From NCBI RefSeq assembly GCF_003353175.1, contig NZ_QHKS01000025.1, positions 1 to 64,000 of the forward strand: a DNA stretch of 64,000 nucleotides, given 5' to 3'. The translations under genes were made by a program, and so were the position numbers. Below are positions 54,567 through 63,868 of this stretch, piece after piece; the stretch's first letter is position 1; each line of letters opens with the position of its first letter. The notes beneath the pieces were generated by a model. It was not told where the DNA came from. It did no database searches and saw only the letters and a program-made list of their open reading frames with translations. The DNA comes from Paraburkholderia lacunae (GTDB lineage: Bacteria > Pseudomonadota > Gammaproteobacteria > Burkholderiales > Burkholderiaceae).

Positions 54567-55094
54567 TCATTTCACGATCTTAAGGCGAGCCTTTCCTCCA
54601 CCTTTTGCGCCATCGTCGTCAGGTTGCGGTCCGTCTGCGGCGCTATCCGCTTTGGCGGACGCCGCATCCACCGCCGGCGACACCACGACCGCGCGTGGCG
54701 CAGCCCCGCTCGGCACGGCCGGCGACTCGATTTCGTCCGCCAGCTCCGCATCGGCGCCCGAATCCTGCGCCTCGCCGCCCGCCGACTCGACCGGGAACGC
54801 CATACCTTGCCCGTTTTCACGCGCGTAGATCGCGAGAATATTGGCGACCGGCACTTCGATCTTGTGCGACTTGCCCGAGAAACGCGCGCTGAACTCGATC
54901 CATTCGTTGCCCATCTGCAACTGGCTGGTCGCCTCGAAGCTGATGTTCAACACGATTTCGTTGTCGCGCACGAACTGGCGCGGCACCCGCGTCTGATTGT
55001 CGACCCGCACCGCGATATGCGGCGTGTAGCCGTTATCCGTGCACCACTCGTAGAGCGCGCGCAGCAGATAAGGCTTGGTGGAAGTCTCTTGCAT
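54567..55094 (-). CDS. sspB: ClpXP specificity-enhancing factor SspB
   Basis: A 175-residue adaptor that delivers ssrA-tagged proteins to ClpXP. The peptide-binding domain (about 1-110) contains KPYLLRALYEWCTDNGYTPH and ANILAIYARENGQGMAF. A flexible acidic/Ala-rich tail follows, ending in the ClpX-binding motif GGGKARLKIVK. The ATG at 55094 follows AGAGGA. Directly downstream of sspA. Confidence 0.95.
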   Translation of the reverse strand: MQETSTKPYLLRALYEWCTDNGYTPHIAVRVDNQTRVPRQFVRDNEIVLNISFEATSQLQMGNEWIEFSARFSGKSHKIEVPVANILAIYARENGQGMAFPVESAGGEAQDSGADAELADEIESPAVPSGAAPRAVVVSPAVDAASAKADSAADGPQPDDDGAKGGGKARLKIVK

Positions 55095-55164
55095 CAACAG
55101 TCCTCTTGCTGGATGTGGGCGCGCACAAAATCATGAGCGCGCCGCCCTCACCCCAAAGCCAAAC

Positions 55165-55776
55165 TCAACGACGCATCACCTTTTCCGAAGGCGTCAGCGC
55201 TTCGATATAAGCCGGGCGGCTGAAAATGCGCTCGGCGTACTTCATCAGCGGTGCAGCGTTCTTCGACAGCTCGATGCCGTAGTGATCCAGACGCCACAGC
55301 AGCGGCGCGATCGCCACATCGAGCATCGAGAACTCTTCGCCGAGCATGTACTTGTTCTTCAGAAAGATCGGCGCAAGCTGCGTCAGGCGATCGCGAATGG
55401 CGAGGCGTGCCTTTTCGTGATTCTTCTCGGCGGCCTTGCCCTTTTCATTTTCGAGCGTGCCGACGTGGACGAACAGTTCCTTTTCGAAGTTGAGCAGGAA
55501 CAGGCGGGCGCGGGCGCGTTGAACCGGATCGGCCGGCATCAGTTGCGGGTGCGGGAAGCGCTCGTCGATGTACTCGTTGATGATGTTCGATTCGTACAGA
55601 ATCAGGTCCCGTTCGACGAGAATCGGCACTTGACCATACGGATTCATCACCGCGATGTCTTCCGGCTTGTTAAACAGGTCGACGTCGCGGATCTCGAAGT
55701 CCATGCCCTTTTCGAACAACACCAGCCGGCAACGCTGGGAGAACGGGCAAGTTGTGCCGGAATACAGAACCATCAT
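55165..55776 (-). CDS. sspA: Stringent starvation protein A (GST-fold)
   Basis: A 203-residue glutathione transferase-fold protein that binds RNA polymerase. The thioredoxin-like N-domain has SGTTCPFSQRCRLVLFEKGM and GQVPILVERDLILYESNII; a helical C-domain follows. The petABC-sspA-sspB order is common in beta-proteobacteria. Confidence 0.95.
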   Translation of the reverse strand: MMVLYSGTTCPFSQRCRLVLFEKGMDFEIRDVDLFNKPEDIAVMNPYGQVPILVERDLILYESNIINEYIDERFPHPQLMPADPVQRARARLFLLNFEKELFVHVGTLENEKGKAAEKNHEKARLAIRDRLTQLAPIFLKNKYMLGEEFSMLDVAIAPLLWRLDHYGIELSKNAAPLMKYAERIFSRPAYIEALTPSEKVMRR

Positions 55777-55870
55777 GTTTACGTTTCCTCAAAAAGCTGA
55801 AGGGCCAGCGCGCGGAAAAACCGTTCAGCAGGTTTTTCCTGGCGCCGGCCCCACGCCGATGACGGCGTGA

Positions 55871-56626
55871 TTATTTGATATGTTTCCAGTACGCGGCGTT
55901 CAATCGCCATGCGAAAAAGCTCAGAATGCCGAGGAACAGCAGCACCCACACGCCAAGCTGTTTGCGGGTTTTCTGCGTCGGTTCGGACATCCATGACAGG
56001 TACGACACAAGGTCGGCCACAGCAGAATCATAATCTACCGGCGACATCGTCCCCGGCGTGACCTGTTGATAGCCCACAAATTTGTGCACCGTTTCGCCTG
56101 TTTTTTCGTCGATTGCGTCACCGAACTTCGCGGTACGTTGCCCCTGAAGCTGCCACAGCACGTGAGGCATGCTCACGTTTTCGTACACCAGATTGTTCCA
56201 GCCGGTCGGCCGCGTATCGTCGCGATAAAAACTGCGCAAATACGTGTACAGCCAGTCTTTGCCGCGCGCTCGCGCTTCCACCGACAAATCCGGCGGATTC
56301 GCGCCGAACCAGGCTTGCGCGTCTTCCGGGCGCAGCGCCACGGTCATGGTGTTGCCGACCTTGTCGGTGGTGAACAGCAGGTTCGACTGGATTGCGCTCG
56401 GCGTAATGCCGAGATCGGTCAGCCGGCTATAGCGCATCAGGTTCGCGCTGTGGCAATTCAGGCAGTAGTTTACAAACAATTGCGCGCCGTGCTGCAAAGA
56501 AGCGAAATTCTCCGCATTCTCGGGCGCGCGGTCGAGAGGGAAATTCTCGTCCGCGCGCGCCGGGCCTGCGGCCAGCGCGAGCAGTGCCGCGCCGATCAGC
56601 GCGCACGTCGAAAGCAGTTTTTTCAT
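55871..56626 (-). CDS. petC: Cytochrome c1 of the bc1 complex
   Basis: A 251-residue heme protein. A signal peptide ends near ARA (about residue 25), the heme site CLNCH is at residues 55-59, and a Met ligand lies further on. A C-terminal anchor (WVLLFLGILSFFAW) holds it in the membrane with the catalytic domain in the periplasm. The ATG at 56626 starts the signal peptide. Part of petA-petB-petC. Confidence 0.95.
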   Translation of the reverse strand: MKKLLSTCALIGAALLALAAGPARADENFPLDRAPENAENFASLQHGAQLFVNYCLNCHSANLMRYSRLTDLGITPSAIQSNLLFTTDKVGNTMTVALRPEDAQAWFGANPPDLSVEARARGKDWLYTYLRSFYRDDTRPTGWNNLVYENVSMPHVLWQLQGQRTAKFGDAIDEKTGETVHKFVGYQQVTPGTMSPVDYDSAVADLVSYLSWMSEPTQKTRKQLGVWVLLFLGILSFFAWRLNAAYWKHIK

Positions 56627-56648
56627 TTCGTGTTCTCCTGGGTCGCGC

Positions 56649-58028
56649 TTAGTGTGGCTTGAACCGCACGCGTTCGGGCGGCTGCTTGAACGTGCCAAGC
56701 CGCGTCCAGAACGGCATACCGAGGAAAAACGCGAAGTAGATCAACGCGCACACCTGCGCAATCAACGTCGAAACCGGCGACGGCGGCTTGGTGCCGAGGA
56801 AGCCCAACGTCAGGAAAGCGAGCACGAAGATCCCGTAGAACACCTTGTGAAAAAACGGCCGGTAGCGAATCGACTTCACCGGCGAGCGATCGAGCCACGG
56901 CAGGAAGAACAACGAGATCACCGCGCCGCCCATCACCACCACACCCCAGAACTTCGATTCGGTGAACGCCATCGCCAAAATCACCAGCACCGCGAGCACC
57001 GGCAAGCCGAGCTTCCACTTGCCCCGGGCGCGCACCAGTGCGAACAGGCCGAGCAGCGCGATGATGATCATCAGAACAATCTTGAACGGATCGGTGGTGG
57101 CGCGCAACATCGCATAAAACGCCGTGAAGTACCACACTGGCGCAATTTCCGGCGGCGTTTGCAGGGGATTGGCGGGAATGAAGTTGTTCGCCTCGAGGAA
57201 ATACCCGCCCATCTCCGGCGCGAAAAAGATGATCGCGGCGAAGACCAGCAAGAACACGCTGACGCCCATGAAATCGTGCACGGAGTAGTACGGATGGAAC
57301 GGAATGCCGTCGATCGGAATGCCGTTCGCGTCCTTCTTCGCCTTGATCTCGATGCCGTCCGGATTGTTCGACCCCACCTCATGCAGCGCCACGATGTGAG
57401 CGATCACTAGCCCGATCAGCACCAGCGGAATCGCGACCACGTGAAATGCGAAGAAGCGGTTCAGCGTGACGTCCGAGACGACGTAATCGCCGCGAATCCA
57501 CAGCGACAGATCCGGGCCGATGAACGGAATCGCCGAGAACAGGTTCACGATCACCTGCGCGCCCCAGAACGACATCTGGCCCCACGGCAGCAGGTAGCCG
57601 AAGAACGCCTCGGCCATCAGGCTCAAAAAGATCGCGCAGCCGAAAATCCACACCAGTTCGCGCGGCTTGCGGTACGAGCCGTACATGAGCCCGCGGAACA
57701 TGTGCAGATACACGACCACGAAGAACATCGACGCGCCCGTGGAATGCATATAGCGGATCAGCCAGCCCCACGGCACCTCGCGCATGATGTACTCGACCGA
57801 CGAGAACGCAAGCGTCGCGTCGGGCTTGTAGTTCATCGTGAGGAAGATGCCGGTGACGATCTGGTTGACCAGCACCAGCAGCGCCAGCGAGCCGAAGAAG
57901 TACCAGAAATTGAAGTTCTTCGGTGCGTAGTACTCGGAGACGTGCTTCTTCCACGTCGACGTCATCGGAAAGCGCCGATCGATCCAGCCGGCCAGTCCGG
58001 TCGTCTCCACTTCGTGTTCGATCGCCAT
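56649..58028 (-). CDS. petB: Cytochrome b of the bc1 complex
   Basis: A 459-residue, eight-helix, full-length cytochrome b (not split into b6 and IV). Paired His in helices B and D (RYMHSTGASMFFVVVYLHMF, FFAFHVVAIPLVLIGLVIAH) bind the two hemes. The Qo-site motif appears near NPLQTPPEIAPVWYF, where PEWY of other groups is PVWY. It transfers electrons from ubiquinol. petA ends one base before its start. Confidence 0.96.
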   Translation of the reverse strand: MAIEHEVETTGLAGWIDRRFPMTSTWKKHVSEYYAPKNFNFWYFFGSLALLVLVNQIVTGIFLTMNYKPDATLAFSSVEYIMREVPWGWLIRYMHSTGASMFFVVVYLHMFRGLMYGSYRKPRELVWIFGCAIFLSLMAEAFFGYLLPWGQMSFWGAQVIVNLFSAIPFIGPDLSLWIRGDYVVSDVTLNRFFAFHVVAIPLVLIGLVIAHIVALHEVGSNNPDGIEIKAKKDANGIPIDGIPFHPYYSVHDFMGVSVFLLVFAAIIFFAPEMGGYFLEANNFIPANPLQTPPEIAPVWYFTAFYAMLRATTDPFKIVLMIIIALLGLFALVRARGKWKLGLPVLAVLVILAMAFTESKFWGVVVMGGAVISLFFLPWLDRSPVKSIRYRPFFHKVFYGIFVLAFLTLGFLGTKPPSPVSTLIAQVCALIYFAFFLGMPFWTRLGTFKQPPERVRFKPH

Positions 58029-58649
58029 TTACGCTTCTCCTTTCTCGTCCTTGCCGATCACGAGGGTGTTCGCCGAGGTGAACATGTAAGGCGGGACGTC
58101 CAGATTCTGCGGCGCAGGTTTGTTCTTGAAGACGCGGCCGGCCATGTCGTAGGTCGAGCCGTGGCACGGGCACAGGAAGCCGCCAGGCCAGTCGTCGGGA
58201 AGATTGGGCTGCGCGCCCTCCTGGAAGCGCGGCGTCGGTGTACAGCCCAGATGGGTGCACACGGCGACGGCGACGAAAAGGTTCTTGTGATCGGTCCGCG
58301 AACGGAATTCGTTGTTGCAGTACTCCGGCAACTGCATCGAAAAAGGATTCTTGGTGTGGGGATCCGCTACTTCGTTATCGGCTTTCTGGACATCGGCGAG
58401 CATCTTGTCGGTACGGTTGATGATCCATACCGGCTTGCCGCGCCAGGCAACGGTCATCATGTCGCCGGGCTTGAGGTTGCTGATGTCGACTTCGACCGGG
58501 GCGCCTGCCGCCTTGGCCTTTTCAGATGGTGCAAACGAACTAACAAAGGGTACGACAGTGGCAACGCCTCCAATGCCACCTGCTACGGTCGTCGCTATCA
58601 GCCAGGTACGGCGGCTGCCGTCGACGCGTTCATCTTCCTTGTCTCGCAT
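58029..58649 (-). CDS. petA: Rieske iron-sulfur subunit of the bc1 complex
   Basis: A 206-residue protein. A twin-arginine signal (GSRRTWLIATTVAGG, Arg13-Arg14) and one membrane anchor precede the [2Fe-2S] domain, with ligands C131, H133 (CTHLGC) and C160, H163 (CPCHGS), plus the disulfide Cys pair C136/C162. It should be exported folded by the Tat system encoded at 61.0-62.7 kb. I chose the ATG at 58649 for family length; an in-frame ATG at 58727 adds 26 residues and neither has a strong ribosome-binding site. Confidence 0.94.
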   Translation of the reverse strand: MRDKEDERVDGSRRTWLIATTVAGGIGGVATVVPFVSSFAPSEKAKAAGAPVEVDISNLKPGDMMTVAWRGKPVWIINRTDKMLADVQKADNEVADPHTKNPFSMQLPEYCNNEFRSRTDHKNLFVAVAVCTHLGCTPTPRFQEGAQPNLPDDWPGGFLCPCHGSTYDMAGRVFKNKPAPQNLDVPPYMFTSANTLVIGKDEKGEA

Positions 58650-58870
58650 CACACGCCCCACTTCTGAGTTGGATTTTTCCTTCACGTCGCTTCTACCGCC
58701 GCTAGTTTGCGCGAATGGAGTCGCCATTTACAAGGGCCGATTGCCAAAAAGCGTGCGAAGCCCTTGATATCTCAGGGTTTCTCCGTACAGATCGCAAACT
58801 TTTTTGCAGCTCCTTTTAAGTGCTCCCTTCGTTATTCGTACCTTTTTCTTCTGTAATGCGGATTTTCAAT

Positions 58871-59617
58871 TCAAACGGGATTAGGGATATCGATAAACAG
58901 GTGTTCGATATCGAACGACTCGGACAGGTGCTTGCCGACCGCCTGCACGCCGAAACGCTCGGTGGCGTGATGGCCGGCCGCGAGGAACGCGACACCGCTT
59001 TCCGCCGACGTGTGCATGACCGACTCCGACACTTCGCCGGTCAGATAAACGTCGGCGCCCGCGTCGATGGCGGCGTCGAACATGCCTTGCGCGGCGCCGG
59101 TGCACCAGCCCACGCGGCGCAGTTCGCGATCGGCGTCGCCGAACACGAGCGGCGTGCGGCCGAGCGTGTGCTCCACTTGCGCTGTGAAGTGCGCGAGCGT
59201 AATCGGCATCGGAAACGTGGCGAGCCAGCCGAGATTGTTCTCGCCGAAGCGCGCGTCGCTGATCCAGCCCATCTTCGCGCCGATCTGCGCGTTGTTGCCG
59301 AACTCGGGATGGTCGTCGAGCGGCAGGTGGTAGGCGAACAGGTTCAGGTCGTTGGCGAGCAGCAGCTTCAGGCGCGCGTATTTGCGGCCGGTGATCTGAG
59401 GCGCCTCGTTGCGCCAGAAGTAGCCGTGATGGACTAGCACGGCGTCCGCGCCCCAGTCCAGCGCGGCCTCCAGGAAGGCCGCCGAAGCGGTCACGCCGGT
59501 CGCGAGCTTGTTGATCTTGCGACGCCCTTCGACCTGCAGTCCATTGGGGCAATAGTCCTTGAAGCGTGCGGTTTCAAGGAGATTGTTCAAGTACAATTCA
59601 AGTTCGATCCGATCCAT
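58871..59617 (-). CDS. Nif3-like dinuclear metal-centre protein
   Basis: A 248-residue NIF3/DUF34 protein. Metal ligands are in VLVHHGYFWRNE and the second His cluster AAGHHATERFG; TGEVSESVMH is another conserved segment. Known members are hexameric with two metal ions; the activity is still debated (a GTP cyclohydrolase I type 2 role has been claimed). It starts 19 bp from the divergent protease gene. Confidence 0.93.
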   Translation of the reverse strand: MDRIELELYLNNLLETARFKDYCPNGLQVEGRRKINKLATGVTASAAFLEAALDWGADAVLVHHGYFWRNEAPQITGRKYARLKLLLANDLNLFAYHLPLDDHPEFGNNAQIGAKMGWISDARFGENNLGWLATFPMPITLAHFTAQVEHTLGRTPLVFGDADRELRRVGWCTGAAQGMFDAAIDAGADVYLTGEVSESVMHTSAESGVAFLAAGHHATERFGVQAVGKHLSESFDIEHLFIDIPNPV

Positions 59618-59636
59618 ATAAACCTCTAGTCTTCAG

Positions 59637-60857
59637 ATGCTTAGACGCTTTTGGCTGTTCTTTGCCCAAGCGGTGACCGTGCTGTTGGCGCTGATGTTCA
59701 TCATCGCGACCCTCAAACCGCAGTGGCTCCAGCGTCAAGGGCAATTCGGCAAGCAACTTGCCGAACCGATCGTCGCGCTGCGGGAAGTGGCGCCGGGCAT
59801 CGGCAGCGGCCCTGCACAGGCGTCTTATGCAGACGCCGCGCAAAAGGCCATGCCCGCCGTCGTCAACGTGTTCTCCAGCAAGGATGGCTCATTGCCCCCG
59901 GATCCGCGCGCGAAAGATCCGCTGTTCCGCTACTTCTTCGGCGACAAGAACAAAGGCAAGCAGCAGGAGCAACCCGCAGCGAATCTCGGCTCGGGAGTGA
60001 TAGTGAGTTCGGAAGGTTACATTCTAACGAACCAGCACGTCGTGGACGGCGCGGATCAGATCGAAATCGCCCTGGCCGATGGTCGCACCACCAATGCGAA
60101 GGTGATCGGCGTCGATCCGGAAACGGATCTGGCCGTACTCAAGGTCAACATGACCAATCTGCCCACCATCACGCTCGGCCGCATGGACCAGACGCGCGTG
60201 GGCGACGTGGTGCTGGCAATCGGCAATCCGTTCGGCGTCGGCCAGACGGTGACGATGGGCATCGTCAGCGCGCTCGGGCGCAATCACCTCGGCATCAACA
60301 CCTTCGAGAACTTCATTCAGACCGACGCGGCCATCAACCCGGGCAACTCGGGCGGCGCATTGGTCGACGTGAACGGCAATCTGCTCGGCATCAATACGGC
60401 GATCTATTCGCGCTCGGGCGGCTCGCTCGGCATCGGCTTCGCGATCCCCGTATCGACGGCGCGCAGCGTGCTCGAGAGCATCATCACCACCGGTTCGGTG
60501 ACGCGCGGCTGGATCGGCGTCGAGCCGCAGGACGTGACGCCGGAAATCGCCGAATCGTTCGGGCTGGAGCAGAAATCGGGGGCGATCGTCGCGGGCGTAT
60601 TGAAGAACGGTCCCGCCGACCGCGCCGGCATCAAGCCGGGCGACATCCTGATGACCGTGAACGGCCAGGACATTACCGACACCACGCGCCTGTTGAACGT
60701 GATTGCGCAGATCAAGCCGGGCACGGCCGCAAAGGTTCATCTGGTGCGCAAGAGCCGTGGAATGGATCTGGACGTGACGATCGGCAAGCGCCCGCCTCCG
60801 CCGAAGCAACCGGCGGACGAAGGCGGCGGCGATCAGCAGGACGAAGACGGCGGTTAA
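59637..60857 (+). CDS. Trypsin-like serine protease, DegS/DegQ (HtrA) family
   Basis: A 406-residue periplasmic protease. An uncleaved-looking N-terminal membrane anchor (about residues 4-25) is followed by the protease domain with His134 (TNQHVV), Asp164 (ETDLAVL) and Ser238 (GNSGGA). One PDZ domain follows (about 285-375), then a Pro/Gly/Asp-rich tail. One PDZ and the anchor resemble DegS, so a role in envelope-stress sensing is plausible; general DegQ-like quality control is the alternative. Confidence 0.92.
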   Translation: MLRRFWLFFAQAVTVLLALMFIIATLKPQWLQRQGQFGKQLAEPIVALREVAPGIGSGPAQASYADAAQKAMPAVVNVFSSKDGSLPPDPRAKDPLFRYFFGDKNKGKQQEQPAANLGSGVIVSSEGYILTNQHVVDGADQIEIALADGRTTNAKVIGVDPETDLAVLKVNMTNLPTITLGRMDQTRVGDVVLAIGNPFGVGQTVTMGIVSALGRNHLGINTFENFIQTDAAINPGNSGGALVDVNGNLLGINTAIYSRSGGSLGIGFAIPVSTARSVLESIITTGSVTRGWIGVEPQDVTPEIAESFGLEQKSGAIVAGVLKNGPADRAGIKPGDILMTVNGQDITDTTRLLNVIAQIKPGTAAKVHLVRKSRGMDLDVTIGKRPPPPKQPADEGGGDQQDEDGG

Positions 60858-60947
60858 GACACGAGCGGGGGCGGCACGAGCCGCAAGCGCGGGCGGCACC
60901 GGCAAACCGGCAAACCCGCAGGCGGGACATGGCAGCACCGCAGCCGT

Positions 60948-60988
60948 AAAACAAAAGGGCAGCCCATTGTGGACTGCCCTTTTGTTTG
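60948..60988. terminator. Bidirectional terminator between protease gene and tatC
   Basis: ACAAAAGGGCAG (60951-60962) and CTGCCCTTTTGT (60974-60985) form a 12-bp perfect stem. T-rich ends on both strands suit the converging genes. Confidence 0.88.
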
Positions 60989-61025
60989 GAAACTGCGGTT
61001 GGACACTGCGGTTTGCAAACTGCGG
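60986..61025 (+). repeat. Three degenerate tandem 13-14-mers
   Basis: TTGGAAACTGCGG, TTGGACACTGCGG and TTTGCAAACTGCGG follow each other directly after the terminator. Probably a local slippage product; no function evident. Confidence 0.7.
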
Positions 61026-61061
61026 CTTACCGTGCTTCCAGCCGTCGCGTGAAACGCTACG

Positions 61062-61841
61062 TCAATTCGGCGGACTCGCGTCTTCGGCCACCACCGGCTG
61101 CTTGCCGACAATCAACCGTGCCGCGATGATGCCCGCCTCGTACAGCACGATCAGCGGAATCGCCAGAATCAGCTGCGAGAACACGTCTGGCGGCGTCACC
61201 ACGGCCGACACCACAAACGCGCCGACGATCACGTACGGACGAATTTCCTTCAGCTTCTTGATGGTCAGCACGTTCATGCGAACCAGCAGCACGACCACGA
61301 TCGGCACCTCGAAGGTCACGCCGAACGCAATGAACATGGTCAGCACGAAACTCAGGTAATTGTTGATATCGGTGGTCATCTCCGCGCCGAGCGGCGCATT
61401 GTAGTGCGCCATCACGCGAAAGATGGTCGGAAACACCACGAAGTACGCGAACGCCATGCCGCACAGGAACAGCGTGTAGCTGCTGCCCACCAGCGGCCCG
61501 ACCAGCTTCTTCTCATGCTGATAAAGACCCGGCGCGACGAACGCCCAGATCTGGTACAGCACGATCGGCAGCGCGATCACGAAGGCGACCAGCATGGTCA
61601 CCTTCATTGGCACGAAGAACGAGCCGGTGACATCGGTGACGATCATCTTGCCGTCTTTCGGCAAGTTCATCATCAACGGTCGGGCAAGTAGCCGGAAGAT
61701 GTCCGGCGCCCAGTACACGAGTCCGACAAACACCACGATGACGGCGAGGCCCGCTCGGATGATGCGGTCGCGTAGTTCAACGAGGTGGGAAATGAAGGTC
61801 TCTTCAGTGCCTTCGTCCTGGGTATGCTGGGGGTCGCTCAC
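61062..61841 (-). CDS. tatC: Sec-independent protein translocase TatC
   Basis: A 259-residue six-helix receptor for twin-arginine signals. The N-terminal TFISHLVELRDRIIRA and LYQIWAFVAPGLYQHEKKLV carry the conserved signal-binding Glu residues. It works with TatA and TatB, encoded just upstream on the same strand. The Rieske protein in this window is a likely substrate. Confidence 0.97.
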   Translation of the reverse strand: MSDPQHTQDEGTEETFISHLVELRDRIIRAGLAVIVVFVGLVYWAPDIFRLLARPLMMNLPKDGKMIVTDVTGSFFVPMKVTMLVAFVIALPIVLYQIWAFVAPGLYQHEKKLVGPLVGSSYTLFLCGMAFAYFVVFPTIFRVMAHYNAPLGAEMTTDINNYLSFVLTMFIAFGVTFEVPIVVVLLVRMNVLTIKKLKEIRPYVIVGAFVVSAVVTPPDVFSQLILAIPLIVLYEAGIIAARLIVGKQPVVAEDASPPN

Positions 61842-61875
61842 ACCGGCCCTCGGTTAGAGATTGTCGTTCTGATCA

Positions 61876-62397
61876 TCAGAAGAACCGCGTCGGACGACGC
61901 AACGTGGCCGGCGTATGACGGGCCACGCGCGCCGCGCCCGATTGCACGCGCGTGCGGCGCGTAGTGGCGCGCTTGTACCAGGTGGGCATGGCGGTCTGCT
62001 TGACGCGCCAGTTCTTGCGTTTAGGCGCTGCGGCCGGCGTGCTGGTTTGCCACGACGACGTGCCCACGCCACCTTCGAGCGCGCCGCCGGCAATGCTCGG
62101 CGACACCGATGTGCCTGAATTCCAGGCATCGTTCAGCTCGGTTTCGTGCTTGCGCAGATTGTCGTGAACGGCGGTCTCGACATTGCTCGCCGCCGATTCG
62201 AACTCGCTCTTCATCCGGCGCAATTCGTCGAGTTCGATTTCGCGCGTGACTTCGGCCTTGACGTCGTTGATATACCGCTGCGCACGGCCAAACAGCGCGC
62301 CGGCCGTGCGAGCGACGCGTGGCAGGCGCTCAGGCCCGAGTACGACCAGCGCGACGACGCCGATCAGCGCCATCTTGGTTAGACCGAGGTCCAGCAT
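61876..62397 (-). CDS. tatB: Sec-independent protein translocase TatB
   Basis: A 173-residue protein: short membrane helix (ALIGVVALVVLGPERLP), amphipathic helix, then a long tail. The tail ends in an unusually basic segment (about residues 125-173, many Arg/Lys, for example KRATTRRTRVQSG). TatB hands signal-bearing proteins to TatA. It lies between tatA and tatC. Confidence 0.95.
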   Translation of the reverse strand: MLDLGLTKMALIGVVALVVLGPERLPRVARTAGALFGRAQRYINDVKAEVTREIELDELRRMKSEFESAASNVETAVHDNLRKHETELNDAWNSGTSVSPSIAGGALEGGVGTSSWQTSTPAAAPKRKNWRVKQTAMPTWYKRATTRRTRVQSGAARVARHTPATLRRPTRFF

Positions 62398-62436
62398 GAA
62401 GTGGAATGTCCGTCAGTAACGCGGTTGGGCCGCGGC

Positions 62437-62676
62437 TTAGCGGTAATCGCCGGAACGCGGCGTCTTTTCCTTCGCCTCTACATCCACGGCGCCGTTGCGC
62501 GGCAGTTCGCGCTGCTGTTGCGCGTCAGCCGGCGTTTCGGCTTCCTTCATGCCTTCCTTGAAGCCCTTCACTGCGCCACCCAGATCGGTACCGATATTGC
62601 GCAGCTTTTTCGTGCCGAACACCAGAGCGACGATCAACAACACGATCAGCCAATGCCAAATACTCAACGAACCCAT
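62437..62676 (-). CDS. tatA: Sec-independent protein translocase TatA
   Basis: A 79-residue pore-forming subunit. The membrane helix IWHWLIVLLIVALVFG and FGTKKLRNIGTDLGGAVKGF hinge/amphipathic segment are canonical. First gene of tatABC, downstream of hinT. Confidence 0.96.
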   Translation of the reverse strand: MGSLSIWHWLIVLLIVALVFGTKKLRNIGTDLGGAVKGFKEGMKEAETPADAQQQRELPRNGAVDVEAKEKTPRSGDYR

Positions 62677-62921
62677 GACTACTCTCCTTAACCCCGACGC
62701 CGCCTATGGATGCGGCACAACTTTTATGCCTTGCGGTGTGAATCGAAGCGCGTACGCCTCATCTCCACGTTACCGCAGACCCTTCCGACTCAACCGGCGG
62801 CACAGTGAATGTCATTGTGACCAGACGATCGCGTCGGCGTCGTTACAATGCGGCAGAAACAACGCTGCGCTATTGTCCATGGCCAAAACTCGCCGTGCAG
62901 CCGGCGGCCATTTGTTATTCG

Positions 62922-63287
62922 TCAGCCCATCCGATGCCACGGACGCGGTCCCGCCAGAATGTGCGCATGCAGGTGATACACCTCTTGCCCGCCGCCGGGA
63001 CCGGTATTGATCACCGTGCGAAAACCGGTATCGCCACCGGTATAAGCCACGCCCAACTGATCGGCCAAACGCGCCACCAAAACGAGCATTCTACCAAGCA
63101 GCGATGCGTCGCTTTCGGCGCAGTTCGACAGCGTCGCGATGTGCTTGCGCGGAATCACCAGCACATGCGTTTCGGCCGCCGGACGAATGTCGCGGAAGGC
63201 AACAAACTCTTCGTCTTCGTGGACTTTGGTCGACGGAATCTCGCCGGCGGCGATCTTGCAGAAAAGGCAATTAGGGTCGTGACTCAT
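62922..63287 (-). CDS. hinT: HIT-family nucleotide phosphoramidase (HinT)
   Basis: A 121-residue HIT protein. CLFCKIAAGEIP at the N-terminus and the catalytic triad HLHAHIL near the C-terminus are intact. HinT hydrolyses nucleotide phosphoramidates. A gap of 245 bp without a supported gene separates it from tatA. Confidence 0.95.
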   Translation of the reverse strand: MSHDPNCLFCKIAAGEIPSTKVHEDEEFVAFRDIRPAAETHVLVIPRKHIATLSNCAESDASLLGRMLVLVARLADQLGVAYTGGDTGFRTVINTGPGGGQEVYHLHAHILAGPRPWHRMG

Positions 63288-63376
63288 CGTGTTCCTGACG
63301 CGGTATGGCTAAAGCGCGAAGCGTAGGGCGCGGTTCCGCGGTTTGCATTGCCGGCTCGGCAGCAGCCAGCCGAAAC

Positions 63377-63772
63377 TCAGAACCAGCCGCGCGGATTCGC
63401 GAGCGGCTTGTTATCGTACAGATACAGCCAGCCCTTGATAATACGGTACAACATCCAGATGCTGACGGCCCACAAAACCGGAATGCCGACCACGACGAAG
63501 AGCAGCACGCCGCCGATCGCATAACCCAGCAAACCGAACCAGAACGTGCGGATCTGCCACTCGAAGTGCGCTTCGTACTGTGTGCCGGCCACGTCAGGCC
63601 GCTTCACGTAGTTGACGATGATCGCAATCAGTATCGTCAGGCCGCCCGTCAGCCAGTGGACCGCATACAGCGCGTACAGCACATGAGTGAGCGTGCGCAG
63701 ACTGCGTTCGCGGTCGGGTTCGATGCCGTTGCGGTAGGCCGGCGGCGGATAATTTTCATGCGACTGTTCCAT
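63377..63772 (-). CDS. DUF4870-like membrane protein
   Basis: A 131-residue protein with about three hydrophobic segments (from about residues 28, 72 and 90). VLYALYAVHWLTGGLTILIA and the HFEWQIRTFWFGL segment resemble the DUF4870 family. Function unknown. It sits between hisE and hinT on the same strand, an order typical of Burkholderia. Confidence 0.85.
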   Translation of the reverse strand: MEQSHENYPPPAYRNGIEPDRERSLRTLTHVLYALYAVHWLTGGLTILIAIIVNYVKRPDVAGTQYEAHFEWQIRTFWFGLLGYAIGGVLLFVVVGIPVLWAVSIWMLYRIIKGWLYLYDNKPLANPRGWF

Positions 63773-63868
63773 GCTTGCGTCCTCCCGATGGTCCGATCAG
63801 ATGCTACCGGTGCAATGCTGGCATGAGTGCCGGACGTCAATACGACGCCCGCTCGCAACGCCGCCAGA

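Noticed and set aside
57441..58667. 408-codon plus-strand open frame opposite petB and petA
   Set aside because: Antisense to bc1 genes with heme and cluster ligands; no independent support.
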